From Rhizobium sullae (GTDB lineage Bacteria; Pseudomonadota; Alphaproteobacteria; Rhizobiales; Rhizobiaceae), in contig NZ_CP104146.1 of assembly GCF_025200715.1 (NCBI RefSeq), positions 124,001-188,000 on the forward strand: DNA of 64,000 nt, written 5' to 3'. Under the pieces are notes generated by a model. The model made no database searches, was not told where the DNA came from, and saw nothing but the letters and a program-made list of their open reading frames with translations. Position numbers and translations under genes: made by a program. Positions 39,495-49,707 of the stretch are shown here, in pieces; the stretch's first letter is position 1; the number at the start of each line of letters is the position of its first letter.

Positions 39495-40648
39495 CGGGAG
39501 GGATGCGGATTGCCATCACGCTAGCTCTGGTTGCAGCCACGGCTCTGGCGCTGGTGTGTGTCGTCGTGCTCCTTGTCAAAGGGCCGGCCGAAGTTCTGTC
39601 CGCATTGGGTTCACTTCTCAACGGCATCGCCGGTTCACCGACGGCTATCGGGGCAACCGGCAAGACGCTGACTCCCATCCTGCTCATCGGTACTGCGTCG
39701 TGTTTGAGTTTTCGCGCCGGGCAGTTTGACGTCGGCCAACTCGGCCAGTTCGTGCTCGGTGGCGTGTTCGCCGGAGCGATAGCTCCTATTGTTGCCGCGC
39801 CAGGCCCCATCGTCATCGTCGTCGCATTGGCTGCGGGCGCGCTAGCGGGAGGACTGTGGTCCCTCCTCATCTCGCGGGCTTCCTTAGTCGCGGGAGTTCA
39901 GCTAGTCGTAATGAGTTTGATCGCCAATTATTTAGCGGAAGGTCTGGGCCGAATGGTTACGCGAACGCTGTTTCAGGACCACAACACCTACAGCGTCATT
40001 GCGACTCAAACGATTTCCGAACAAGCTTGGTTGCCCATCCTGCTGCCGCGAACGAACTTCCACTCTGGGATCATATTTGCCTTTGCCTTGATCGGCCTTG
40101 CCTTTGTTGTCGTCAAGGGGACCGTGCTCGGTCATCGCCTCACCATGTTCGGACTGAATCCGGTCGCCGCTGCCCTTTCCGGTGTCGATGCCCGTGGATT
40201 CCAATCTCGCCTGCAGGCGGCAACAGGCGCGATTTGTGGCTTGGCAGGTGCGATCGAGGTTATGGGGCATTTTCATCGCTACCAGGATGCGAGCTTGGGC
40301 GGCGCGAACTCAGTCGCTTGGACCGGAGTGATCGCTGCCATTCTCGTGTCCGGGAGAGTACTCGCTGTTCTTCCAGCCGCTTTGCTACTCGCGGCCTTGA
40401 CGACGGGTTTTGCCGGTATTCAGCGAGATCTTGGCATTCCGTCCGGGCTCGGAGTGCTGATGGCCGGTCTCGTTGTCATTACAGCGGCGTTCATGGCGAA
40501 GGGTGGGGGAAATCGGGTCCGGCCGAGCTCTGGCCGTGCACACGGCAAACAAAGCGCGAACTCCGATGAGGGGAACGGACAGAGCAGCGCCGGAGAGATC
40601 GCGCCGGCCAAACAGCAAGCGTTGGAGAGCGGTAATGTTTCTCGATGA
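39491..40648 (+). CDS. ABC permease 1 (BPD_transp_2, nucleoside/BMP type)
   Basis: 385 residues, about ten hydrophobic segments. Typical motifs are LSFRAGQFDVGQLGQFVLGG and ISRASLVAGVQLVVMSLIAN, with GGANSVAWTGVIAAILVSGR towards the end. The C-terminal 45 residues are hydrophilic and unusual (SSGRAHGKQSANSDEG). It starts within the ATPase stop codon. Confidence 0.9.
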   Translation: MTGGMRIAITLALVAATALALVCVVVLLVKGPAEVLSALGSLLNGIAGSPTAIGATGKTLTPILLIGTASCLSFRAGQFDVGQLGQFVLGGVFAGAIAPIVAAPGPIVIVVALAAGALAGGLWSLLISRASLVAGVQLVVMSLIANYLAEGLGRMVTRTLFQDHNTYSVIATQTISEQAWLPILLPRTNFHSGIIFAFALIGLAFVVVKGTVLGHRLTMFGLNPVAAALSGVDARGFQSRLQAATGAICGLAGAIEVMGHFHRYQDASLGGANSVAWTGVIAAILVSGRVLAVLPAALLLAALTTGFAGIQRDLGIPSGLGVLMAGLVVITAAFMAKGGGNRVRPSSGRAHGKQSANSDEGNGQSSAGEIAPAKQQALESGNVSR

Positions 40649-41585
40649 ACTCCTAAGCGCCAATCTCTGGTTTCTGACACTGCAGGCCGCCACACCGCTT
40701 TTGGTGGTTGCCATAGGCGTCTACCTGCCACTGCGAGCGGGCATTCTCAACATCGGCTCCGAGGGCGTTATGCTGCTCGGCTGTTTTGTCACAGTGCTCG
40801 TCGCGGCAAAGACGGGCGGCAATGTCGTGGCCGCGACCCTTGCGGGCGCGTTTGGCGGCGCGCTCGCGTGCGCCGCATTCGCACTGCTTGCGATCAGCTT
40901 GAGCGCGAACTTCATCGTCGTTGGGATTGGCATCAACCTTGTCGTTGCCGGACTGACCGCCACGGCAACCGTCGCGCTTTTCGGCACGGCCGGGACAATC
41001 TCGACCCCTGAGTTGCGAGCGCTTCCCAATTGGTCGGTACCGGGACTCGAAGCGGTGCCCTGGATTGGAGATGTGATCAGCGGTCAAACGCCCTTAACGT
41101 ATTTGAGTTGGGTGATCGCGCCTTTTTTTGCCACGTGGCTTGCCAACACACGGACCGGTTTGACCGTTCGTATGACCGGAAGCAGGCCAGACATAACCGA
41201 TGCGATGAAACGACCGGCAGCGAGAACACGTTGGTTTGCGTTGGTTGTCGGCGGCGCGATGATAGGGCTCGGCAGTGCGCAATTGGCGCTAGCCGCTGCG
41301 CCGCAATTTTCGCCAAACATGACCTCAGGACGAGGCTTCATCGCACTAGCACTGGCGCTGGTTTCCGGGTCAAGGCCGATGGTTCTGTTGCCGCTAGCAA
41401 TCGTGTTTGCCGCCTTCGATATCCTTGGCATAAACCTGCAAATCGTGGGTTTGGCGACGGAGCTGTCTAGCGTGTTGCCCTACATAATCATTGTCCTGCT
41501 TTTGCTGACCCAACCTCTTTATAAAAGATTTCGATCCGCTACAGAGAAAGCCGAAGGCAAGCAGTGGAGCTGCGCGGAGCAATGA
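40635..41585 (+). CDS. ABC permease 2 (BPD_transp_2)
   Basis: 316 residues from ATG 40635, overlapping permease 1 by 14 bp. It contains PLLVVAIGVYLPLRAGILNI, NIGSEGVMLLGCFVTVLVAA and NFIVVGIGINLVVAGLTATA. The last is the conserved cytoplasmic loop region. With permease 1 it forms the membrane channel of the importer. Confidence 0.9.
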   Translation: MFLDELLSANLWFLTLQAATPLLVVAIGVYLPLRAGILNIGSEGVMLLGCFVTVLVAAKTGGNVVAATLAGAFGGALACAAFALLAISLSANFIVVGIGINLVVAGLTATATVALFGTAGTISTPELRALPNWSVPGLEAVPWIGDVISGQTPLTYLSWVIAPFFATWLANTRTGLTVRMTGSRPDITDAMKRPAARTRWFALVVGGAMIGLGSAQLALAAAPQFSPNMTSGRGFIALALALVSGSRPMVLLPLAIVFAAFDILGINLQIVGLATELSSVLPYIIIVLLLLTQPLYKRFRSATEKAEGKQWSCAEQ

Positions 41586-41803
41586 TTGCAACGCCGGGCC
41601 GAAACGACCTCGCGGTGCGGACCAATGCGTCATCGATTACGACGACGCACTCTCAACTTGCCGATGACCTTCCTGAAAGAGCGCCGGGTACGGCCATACG
41701 ACTTTTGGCAACAAGGGATTTGCTCGGCACAATCATCCCGTTGCCCGCGACCTATGGAATCGGGGGCAGCGTTCATGGCCGCTTCACGAAAGGCTTCACA
41801 TAG
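41582..41803 (+). pseudogene. Truncated ORF fused to an IS5-like scrap
   Basis: ATG 41582 overlaps the permease 2 stop (ATGA) and begins MIATPGRNDLAVRTNASSIT, probably the next gene of the importer operon. After about 40 residues the frame reads LPATYGIGGSVHGRFTKGF, like an IS5 transposase piece. The downstream enzyme of the operon is therefore lost. Confidence 0.4.
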
Positions 41804-41910
41804 GATGGTGGGATCAGACGAACTGTATGGGTGGGAAAATGGTCGGTCCGCTATCCGCGCCTGACCTCCTGGTCGAGGAAACCATCGAGGAGACACGCTG
41901 ACCTTTCTTG

Positions 41911-42847
41911 GGACTGTCAGGAATTCTGTGCGGTGGGCCATGATGATGAAAAGGAGAGAATCATCACATGGCTATCGAGAAAGAACTTCTGGACCAGCTC
42001 CTGGCTGGACGTGATCCATCCGAGGTTTTCGGCAAGGACGGTTTGCTGGACGATCTGAAGAAGGCGCTTTCAGAGCGCATCCTCAATGCGGAGCTTGACG
42101 ACCATCTCGACGTCGAGCGCCTGGAGGGCGGCCCCGCCAACAGGCGCAACGGTTCCTCCAAGAAGACGGTTTTGACTGGCACATCGAAGATGACGCTGAC
42201 CATCCCGCGCGATCGGGCGGGTACCTTCGACCCAAAGCTGATCGCCAGATATCAGCGCCGGTTTCCCGATTTCGACGATAAGATCATTTCGATGTACGCC
42301 CGTGGTATGACAGTGCGCGAGATCCAGGGGCATCTTGAAGAGCTCTACGGCATCGATGTGTCGCCGGATCTGATCTCGGCGGTGACCGATACGGTTCTGG
42401 AGGCCGTCGGAGAGTGGCAAAACCGGCCGCTCGAGCTTTGCTACCCCCTCGTGTTTTTCGACGCCATCCGGGTCAAGATCAGAGACGAGGGCTTCGTACG
42501 CAACAAAGCCGTCTATGTCGCCCTGGCCGTGCTCGCTGACGGCAGCAAGGAGATCCTCGGGCTCTGGATCGAGCAGACGGAAGGGGCAAAGTTCTGGCTG
42601 CGGGTCATGAACGAGCTGAAGAACCGCGGTTGCCAGGATATCCTAATCGCCGTGGTCGACGGCTTGAAGGGCTTCCCCGAGGCCATCACCGCCGTCTTTC
42701 CCCAAACAATCGTCCAGACCTGCATCGTCCACCTGATCCGGCACTCGTTGGAGTTCGTATCCTACAAGGATAGAAGGACCGTTGTGCCGGCGTTGAGAGC
42801 CATCTACCGCGCCCGAGATGCCGAGGCGGGCCTGAAGGCGCTGGAGG
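41911..42847 (+). mobile_element. IS256-family element, 5' part
   Basis: The left end reads GGACTGTCAGGAATTCTGTG, the usual IS256-type terminus. The right part was removed or separated by IS6 copy E. Confidence 0.8.
41968..42847 (+). pseudogene. IS256-family transposase truncated by IS6 copy E
   Basis: About 293 of roughly 400 residues: LAGRDPSEVFGKDGLLDDLK, ELDDHLDVERLEGGPANRRN, MYARGMTVREIQGHLEELYG and FFDAIRVKIRDEGFVRNKAV (first D). Second D region: ILIAVVDGLKGFPEAITAVF. The catalytic Glu region is missing. The frame ends in IS6 sequence. Confidence 0.92.
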
Positions 42848-43654
42848 GGTGATGTCACGTTGTCAGCGGCTTAACGGTTGTCGGATAATGGGTTGGGATG
42901 AACAGTCCGGCCGTAAGCTACAAGAACCACCGCTTTCCACCGCAGATCATCGCCCGTGCGGTCTGGCTGTATTTTCGGTTCCCTTTGAGCCTGAGGATGG
43001 TCGAGGAGATGCTGCTGGAGCGCGGTATCGTCGTCTCCCATGAGACGATCCGGAGATGGGGTCGCAAATTCGGAACGGCTTATGCCAGGCAGTTGTGCAG
43101 AAAGAGGCCTTCGCGAAAGGATATCTGGCATCTGGACGAGGTGGTGATTTCCATCGGCGGCCGCAAACATTGGCTCTGGCGTGCCGTTGACCAAGACGGT
43201 TACGTTCTCGACGAGATCGTTCAAGCCCGCCGCGATACCCAAGCCGCCAGGCGATTGCTGGTCAGGCTGCTGAAGAAGCAAGGCCTGACGCCGAAGCGGA
43301 TCGTCACCGACAAATTGCGCTCATATGGTGCTGCAAGACGGGAGGTGATGCCCGCCGTCGAACATCGATCGCACAAGGGCCTGAACAATCGAGCCGAGAA
43401 TTCTCACGTGCCGCTTCGAAAACGGGAGCGGATGATGCAGGGATTTCGATCCGTCGGCGGCTTGCAACGGTTCATATCGATCTTTTCGGCACTCCGAAAT
43501 CTCTTCGTCCCCCCGCACCAGAAAAACTCAGCCCTCGCCATCCACATCCATCGGATCCGCGCAATGGCGCAGTGGAAAGCCGTGACCGGCGCAACCGCCT
43601 GACGTCTCACATAAGCGCCTTGTTCCGACCTTGATCAAACAACGTGACATCGCC
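42848..43654 (+). mobile_element. IS6-family element, copy E (807 bp)
   Basis: Same element and same variant bases as copy D. The flanks GCTGGAGG and GGCAAGAC do not match, so the IS256 3' part was lost in a rearrangement. Confidence 0.93.
42898..43602 (+). CDS. IS6-family transposase (copy E)
   Basis: 234 residues, intact and the same as copy D. Confidence 0.93.
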   Translation: MNSPAVSYKNHRFPPQIIARAVWLYFRFPLSLRMVEEMLLERGIVVSHETIRRWGRKFGTAYARQLCRKRPSRKDIWHLDEVVISIGGRKHWLWRAVDQDGYVLDEIVQARRDTQAARRLLVRLLKKQGLTPKRIVTDKLRSYGAARREVMPAVEHRSHKGLNNRAENSHVPLRKRERMMQGFRSVGGLQRFISIFSALRNLFVPPHQKNSALAIHIHRIRAMAQWKAVTGATA

Positions 43655-43966
43655 GGCAAGACGCATTCTGGTGCGCCGGGCGCGGAGTTTCAAAGAACGC
43701 TAACTGACAGTCGACGGGTGGGGGTGCAAGGGAGCTTGGGATACCTGTCAGGGTAATAGTTAATGACTTTAACGCGAAAGATCGCGCCAGTCTCACCTAT
43801 ATCGACAAGGCGCGGCAATCCTGCCGTACGATTGCGAAGTGATAAGACCGCGCTGTCGGTCGACAACTGCGTGCTGGCATTGCTAACGCATCCGCGGAAA
43901 TAGCACCTGGTGGCAACGGCCAAGTTTCGTCGTCGAAGGCGATCAGGGAGATCCTGCGCTTGCGGG
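43655..43966. other. Between IS6 copy E and IS66; no gene recognised
   Basis: 312 bp without recognisable coding sequence. Confidence 0.4.
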
Positions 43967-44056
43967 GTATGCGCCGCCTACGCCCCATTGATTCCGCATG
44001 TTTCTGAACATTGAGGTTTCTGCCAGAAGGTTTTCGGCAAGAGCTGGAGATTTGGA

Positions 44057-44512
44057 ATGGCGGATGGTGAGGGATTTGTTGGGCGATGCGAAGTTGTCGA
44101 GCCTCGTCGTGGAAACCGGCGATGGCCCAATGATCTGAAGGCGCGGATTGTAGCGGAGAGCCTTCAACCCGGTACGCGGGTTGTTGATGTTGCGCGTCGC
44201 CATGATCTGCTTGCGCACCAGCTATCGGACTGGCGCCGGCAGGCGCGTCAGGGACTTCTGGCGCTGCCTGCGGAACTGATGGCAGGGGTTCCTTGCGAGG
44301 ATAGCGGAGCATTCGTGCCTGCCTTTGTGCCCCTGGCGATTACGACGGAGCCGAAGGAGGCTGCCGATGCATCACCAATACCGGAGCCGGTCGAGATCAC
44401 TTCGGGGATCATGACAGTAGAAATAGGCGCAGACCTCCTGGTGCGGGTTCCCGGCGATGTGCCGGTTGATCGGGTTGCGGCCTTGGTGCGGGCGATGCGA
44501 GGGACGGCATGA
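44057..44512 (+). CDS. IS66 TnpA
   Basis: 151 residues: PNDLKARIVAESLQPGTRVV and DVARRHDLLAHQLSDWRRQA form the HTH of IS66 TnpA. The TnpB start overlaps its stop (ATGA). Confidence 0.88.
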   Translation: MADGEGFVGRCEVVEPRRGNRRWPNDLKARIVAESLQPGTRVVDVARRHDLLAHQLSDWRRQARQGLLALPAELMAGVPCEDSGAFVPAFVPLAITTEPKEAADASPIPEPVEITSGIMTVEIGADLLVRVPGDVPVDRVAALVRAMRGTA

Positions 44513-44838
44513 TCGTCGCGGGCCAACGATTGCCGATCCTGATCGCGACGCGGCCGGTGGACTTCCGCTGTGGCCACCAGGCGCTGGCATTGATGGTGCA
44601 GACCGAGTTGAAGCTTGATCCGCATTCCGGCGTCACCGTGGTCTTCCGGTCGAAGCGCGGCGATCGTCTGAAAATCCTGGTATGGGATGGCACCGGAATG
44701 GTGCTGACCTACAAAATCCTGGAACAGGGCAGTTTTGCCTGGCCCAAGGTGCAGGATGGAACGATGCGTCTTTCTCGGGCTCAATACGAAGCCTTGTTCG
44801 AAGGATCGACTGGCGACGAGTTATGGCGCGGCGGGTAA
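44509..44838 (+). CDS. IS66 TnpB
   Basis: 109 residues: ILIATRPVDFRCGHQALALM, VFRSKRGDRLKILVWDGTGM and GSFAWPKV. This is the conserved IS66 Orf2 accessory protein. Confidence 0.93.
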   Translation: MIVAGQRLPILIATRPVDFRCGHQALALMVQTELKLDPHSGVTVVFRSKRGDRLKILVWDGTGMVLTYKILEQGSFAWPKVQDGTMRLSRAQYEALFEGSTGDELWRGG

Positions 44839-44925
44839 CAGCGCCGAGTGCGGCAGGATGACTCACCTGCTTGATTTTGGCATTGTTTTATTGGGCTTTT
44901 CTGCTTCGATTTGCTATGAAGACGC

Positions 44926-46576
44926 ATGTCGCAACCGATCGATCTCAGCCAGTTCCCGGACCTTCCTGTCGAGGTATTGAAAGCCTTTGCGGCGGTGCAG
45001 TTCGAGCTGTCGGTCGAGCGTGCGGCACGCCAGCATGAGCAGGCGGTGGTGGCCGAAAAGGACGCCTTCATCAGCGAGCTGAAGGAATTGATCGAGAAGC
45101 TGGAGAGCCAGGTTCAGGATTACCGCCGCACGAAGTTCGGGCCGAAATCGGAAAAGCTCGATCCGGCGCAGATGGAACTGGCGCTGGAAGACCTTGAGAC
45201 GGCGATTGCCGAAACACAGGCCCAGATCGCTGTTGTCGAGGGAAAGATCGCGGCCAGCGGATCCGATCCCGAAAAGGCCGTCCCGCGCAAACAGCGCAAG
45301 GCGCGCTCGCTGCCTGAGCACCTGCCGCGAGTCGAGCGGGTGATCGAGCCCGATAGCATTGCTTGCCCCTGTGGTTGCGGCAACATGGTGCGGATCGGCG
45401 AAGATCGGACGGAACGGCTCGATCAAATTCCGGCTTGCTATCAGGTGATCGTCACGATCCGCCCGAAATACGCGTGTCCCAAGGGCCGCACCGGCGTGGT
45501 TCAGGCCAGGGCGCCGGCACATCTGTTGGAAGGCAGCTGGCCGACCGAAGCCCTGTTGGCGCAGATCGCCGTGTCCAAGCCTTCCGAACATATGCCGCTC
45601 AACCGTCAGGCGACAGTCATGGCCCGACACGGAGTGCCGATCGACCGCACGGTCCTGGCCGATTGGATGGGGCGGACGGGTGCTGCGATCGCGCCGGTGG
45701 TAGACCGCATGGCCATGCTCCTGAAACAGGGCAGTTCAAGACTTTATGTCGACGAGACCACGGCCCCGGGTGTTGGATCCGGGCCGCGGCAAGACGAAAA
45801 CTGGCTATCTCTGGGCTATTCTGCGCGACGACCGCGGCTGGAACGGATCTGCGCCGCCGGGCGTGGTGTTCCATTATCGGCCGGGGCGTAAAGGCGAATA
45901 TGCCGCAGAAATCCTCGACGGCTTCGACGGCACGATCCAGGTCGATGCCTATGGCGGCTACTCCCATCTCGCCACGCCAAAACGCACGAGTGGCGATCCG
46001 TTGAGGCTGGCCTTCTGCTGGGCACATGGCCGCAGAAAACTGATCAAGTCCCAGCCGAAGAAGGGTTCGCCCATCGTCGACGAGGCGTTGTTGCGCACCG
46101 CCGCTCTCTACAAGATCGAGGACAGCATCCGAGGTTGTGATCCCGATCATCGCCGGGCTATCCGCCAGAACCTGTCCCTCCCGCTGGTGGACGAGTTCTT
46201 CACCTGGCTGACAGCGCAAGCCAAGCGCGTATCGCGCAAGTCCGACCTCGGCGAAGCCATGGCCTATATGCTGAAACGCCAGGACGGCTTCCGGCTATTC
46301 CTCGACGACGGCTGCGTCGACATCGACTCCAACCTCGTCGAAAATGCAATCCGCAGCCCAGCCATGAATCGCCGCAACGCGCTGTTTGCCGGGCATGACG
46401 AGGGTGGCCGTAATTGGGCCCGTTTCGCCAGCCTGATCGGCACATGTAAGATGAATGGCGTTGAACCATATGCCTACCTGCGCGATCTCTTCATCAGCCT
46501 CGCAAATGGCCACCTCGCCAAAGACATTGACGCCCTGATGCCCTGGGCCTATGCGCAACGGATCAGTGCCTCATAA
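44926..46576 (+). pseudogene. IS66 TnpC transposase with one frameshift
   Basis: The N-terminal coiled coil and zinc region (IEPDSIACPCGCGNMVRIGE) and HLLEGSWPTEALLAQIAVSK run to YVDETTAP. One extra G near 45768 (CCCGGGTG instead of CCCGGTG) shifts the frame. The second frame continues VLDPGRGKTKTGYLWAILRD to HDEGGRNWARFASLIGTCKM and stops at 46576. It is otherwise complete, so a sequencing error is possible. Confidence 0.88.
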
Positions 46577-46773
46577 TGACCTCGTCCGGGACTCCTCGAC
46601 GAGCTCACAGAACCACCAGCAAGCAAAAGACCTGACCGTTGCAACCGCATAATCAATGGGACGGAGACGCCGCATACGTCCTCTTTACGCGGAGTAGTAT
46701 TTAACCCACGGAGCCGTCGCCTGAAAAAAGTGCGAAAGATTCTGGACACTACCCCGAAGAGTACCTGACGAGC

Positions 46774-47294
46774 TCATTGTGAGGCCTTGATGCGGGCGGC
46801 ATAGGCCCAGGGCATTAGGGCGTCGATGTCTTTGGCGAGGTGGGCGTGTGCGAGGCGGGTGAAGAGGTCGCACAGATAGGCGTAGGGCTCAACGCCGTTC
46901 ATTTTACAAGTGCCGATCAGGCTGGCAAACCAGGGCCCGATTGCGGCCTCCTTCATCGTGCCCCGCAAAGAGCGCATTGCGGCGGTTCATGGCGGGGCGG
47001 CGGATCGCGTTTTCCACCAGGTTGGAGTCGATATCGAGGTGGCCGTCGTCCAGGAACAGCCGGAAGCCGTCCTGCCGCGTTAGCATATAGGCCAGGGCTT
47101 TTCCGAGGTCAGACTTGCGTGAGACGCGCTTGGCTTGCGCTGCCAGCCAGGTAAAGAACTCGTCCACCAGCGGGAGGGACAGGTCCTGTCGAACTGCCCG
47201 GCGATGTTCGGGATCGCAACCCCGGATACTGTCTTCGATCTTGTAGAGCGCGGCGATCCGCACCAGCGCCTCGTCGACGATGGGCGATCCACTC
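46774..47294 (-). pseudogene. IS66 TnpC C-terminal fragment (second IS66)
   Basis: VRIAALYKIEDSIRGCDPEH, RLFLDDGHLDIDSNLVENAI and NRRNALFAGHDEGGRN, then after a frame change FASLIGTCKMNGVEPYAYLC. It is closely related to the end of the neighbouring IS66 TnpC but in opposite orientation. It replaces the 3' end of the plasmid gene at 47295-47814. Confidence 0.88.
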
Positions 47295-47814
47295 GTTGGC
47301 GTGGCCTTTCGATGCAGGTAACGATCCGCTGCATTGCCGACGGATCGCCGGAACGGATCAGCTCATCATCCGCACCATGCGGAAACGCCTTCCGCTTGAC
47401 GGCCTTGCGGGCCGTCGCTTCGTGCGCCTTCAGGTCGGCGTGGCGCGCGTCGGAAATCTTCATGCGCTTTTCGTTGCGGGCAACGGGAAAACGGGCAGGG
47501 CCGGTAATAAACCAGTTCATGCAACGGCCCTCCGCCGCCCAATAGCGCCGCGTCAGATCGACGTGACGCCGCGCGAAGGCTTCGATTTCCGCCTCCGGAA
47601 TTGGCGCACAGGCTTCGTCCCAAAGCTCCACCACATAAGCGGCAAACAGATTCAGCCGCTCTGCCAGGTCGGCAAGCTCGGTATTTGCGCGCCGGTCAGG
47701 AAAATGAGTGAGAGCATGAAACTGCGGTTCGATGTCCTCCGCCGCAAAGGTTGCGGCGAAGGTTCCTTCAACGATAGCGAGGATGTTGTTTTCGAAAGCT
47801 GCGATGATCATCAC
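47295..47814 (-). pseudogene. Conserved rhizobial plasmid protein, 3' end replaced by IS66
   Basis: About 173 residues: ILAIVEGTFAATFAAEDIEP, HFPDRRANTELADLAERLNL and YWAAEGRCMNWFITGPARFP, then VARNEKRMKISDARHADLKA. I recognise the pattern as a protein often seen on rhizobial and agrobacterial plasmids near transfer/replication genes. Its function is unknown. The start at 47814 overlaps the stop of the upstream gene. Confidence 0.65.
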
Positions 47815-48260
47815 GCCTCTCCTTCGACAAGGGTCGGGGAACGCCGTTCAAAACGGAGCTGAAATCCCAAAAGCGCACCCGTTATGATCAAGCCGCGTGG
47901 CGTCAGCTCGTCAGCCGTCGCAAAGACGGGGTCCACCACGGGACGGCAGCACGTAAAATATGCTGATGCGTCCTCAAGACTGATCAGCGGGGAGGTGTAA
48001 GGTTCGCTTCCGTCACCACCGACGAGAACGAGTTTCCCGGCGAGCGGCTGCGGGTAGCCCTCAAAGAGCGCGAAGGCCGTCAGCCCGTCGCGCAAACCTT
48101 CTTCGTCCACGAACAGGGAATGTTTTTCATCGAAGCGCACGACCTCGATCAGGCGGCACGCGATCAGCTCGTAAAGTGGCTTGAAGCTAATTCCGTCTTG
48201 AAGCTTGACGGGCCGGAATAGCGTGGTTTCCGGGTCCAGCAGGTAAGCAGTCTTTGTCAT
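47811..48260 (-). CDS. Conserved plasmid protein of unknown function
   Basis: 149 residues: TAYLLDPETTLFRPVKLQDG, KPLYELIACRLIEVVRFDEK, HSLFVDEEGLRDGLTAFALF and LVLVGGDGSEPYTSP. It looks like a DUF3846-type plasmid protein, but I am not certain of the family. It is the first gene of a two-gene operon. Confidence 0.6.
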   Translation of the reverse strand: MTKTAYLLDPETTLFRPVKLQDGISFKPLYELIACRLIEVVRFDEKHSLFVDEEGLRDGLTAFALFEGYPQPLAGKLVLVGGDGSEPYTSPLISLEDASAYFTCCRPVVDPVFATADELTPRGLIITGALLGFQLRFERRSPTLVEGEA

Positions 48261-48690
48261 GGTCTAGCCCTTTCTTTTCCGCGAAGCGGGTCTTTCTCGT
48301 GCCCGAAGGGGCCGGAGCCCCGCTCCTGCTCGCGAGCTCGCGCGGAGCAGCGGGAGAGTGGGAGGCAAGGGAAAAAACGGAGGGGGTTCGCCCGCCCGAG
48401 GCGTGAGCCGAAGGGGCGATGCGTGATCCGCGCATGCGGATCCGCGTCGATCCTGCACGGAACGCAGGCCGAAGGCCGAAGAGGAGGAAGGACGGGGAGA
48501 CCGTTTTTTTGCTTGCGAGGAGAGAGGGCAGAGCCCTCTTTCCCTCTCTAGGGCAGACAAAGTCGGCCGCGATCGCGGCCGCCACCCGGAGAGGAAGGAG
48601 CCGTCCTTCCTTGTGGTCAGGACGGCTCCCGTGGTGTGACAAGAAGGGCTAGCGACTTGCCATCACCAACTCTGCATTGTCGTTGCCGGG
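48261..48690. other. Repeat-rich intergenic region with strong hairpin
   Basis: GC-rich with runs of purine and palindromes (GGCCGCGATCGCGGCC near 48564). The inverted repeat GGAGCCGTCCT/AGGACGGCTCC spans 48597-48629 and could end transcription from either side. No gene was found. Confidence 0.6.
48597..48629. terminator. Hairpin GGAGCCGTCCT-loop-AGGACGGCTCC
   Basis: A perfect 11-bp stem with an 11-base loop. No clear T-run follows, so termination is only probable. Confidence 0.5.
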
Positions 48691-48764
48691 ATGCGCTATG
48701 CTTATTTCGTAGGCGGCTGTAAACGCCCTAGTTCGCCAATATGGTGCACTCATAATGACGTTCG

Positions 48765-49280
48765 GGCTACGAAGCAGCTGCGCGCCGATCGTCACCCGAA
48801 TGGGCGGAGACCTATCGCCTTTACGCCGATCAGTTCAAGCGGCGGTTCAAATGGCTGCGCCCTGATTTATTCGTCGCGCAGCTGAAGAAGGATCTGACGA
48901 CCGACAGCGCCCGACTTCTGAAAATTCTCGACGATTGCGAGGATTGGGACCATGCGAAAGATACCAAGCTTGCCGCGCTGATCGAGTTGCTGACCAAGAA
49001 GCATCCAAAAGAGAAGGTCCTTGTCTTCTCCCAGTTTGCCGACACGGTTCGCTACCTCGAACGGCGGCTGAAGGGTGCGGGCGTTAACGCGATGGCGGCT
49101 GTCTCAGGAGACACTTCAGACCCGACCAGCTTCGCCTGGCGTTTCAGCCCGGGCAGTAACAACAAGCGTGACAAGATCAAAATCGCCGAGGAATTGCGCG
49201 TCCTGATCGCGACCGATGTGCTCAGCGAGGGCCAGAACCTTCAAGACGGCGCGATCTTGGTGAACTACGACCTGCCTTGA
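48765..49280 (+). pseudogene. SNF2-type helicase, C-terminal half (partner at 60300-60904)
   Basis: The frame WAETYRLYADQFKRRFKWLR, PDLFVAQLKKDLTTDSARLL and LVFSQFADTVRYLERRLKGA, then LRVLIATDVLSEGQNLQDGA and ILVNYDLP, is the helicase C domain (motifs IV-V) of a large SNF2-like ATPase. It stops at LVNYDLP, so motif VI (QRxGRxxR) is missing. The preceding part of the same kind of protein is on the other strand at 60300-60904, which suggests that the gene was split by an inversion. Confidence 0.7.
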
Positions 49281-49707
49281 GTACGACGTCGTTCTTGGCA
49301 TGTTGGAGCGCCGCATCGATGGCGACCCGAGCAAGCAGAGTACGATGCGTCGCGTGCTACCGATATCCTGGCCAAGACAATCGAGCCGAATCCGATCCAT
49401 AATGCCTTGATCCATTTGGGACAGCGGTTCGGCCAGACTCTTCTTGTACCTTACGCCATTCGACTGCTGGTCACTCGGGGATTACGGAGTGCTCGACCAC
49501 GATGAAGAGGGTAAGAAATTCAAGCCGATCGACAATGCTGCCCAGGCATCGGCAATCTTGTCTGTGCTAGACAGGACGGTCGGAGGGGAGGAGGGGGCTA
49601 TTATTCCGCATGGTCTCGAAGATGCACTTAGGCACATCACGCAGTTAGCGCCAAAGCTTGAGAAGGATGTGCGCTTTCAGAGGCTTCTCACCTTGAGCCG
49701 CCGATAA
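49281..49707 (+). pseudogene. Probable continuation of helicase remnant, unrecognised
   Basis: Short plus-strand frames follow (EYDVVLGMLERRIDGDPSKQ, then from 49444 FDCWSLGDYGVLDHDEEGKK and LEDALRHITQLAPKLEKDVR to a stop at 49707). They may be the decayed tail of the helicase. I do not recognise a domain. Confidence 0.35.

Larger units (their letters stand above)
43967..46677 (+). mobile_element. IS66-family element
   Basis: Near-matching ends GTATGCGCCGCCTACG (left) and GTATGCGGCGTCTCCG (right, inverted), followed on both sides by CCCATTGATT. It holds tnpA, tnpB and a frameshifted tnpC. I could not find a clear 8-bp duplication, so the borders may be off by a few bases. Confidence 0.8.

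Noticed and set aside
48264..48650. Candidate CRISPR or tandem array in the palindrome-rich region
   Set aside because: There are hairpins but no regularly spaced direct repeats. No CRISPR array was seen anywhere in the window.
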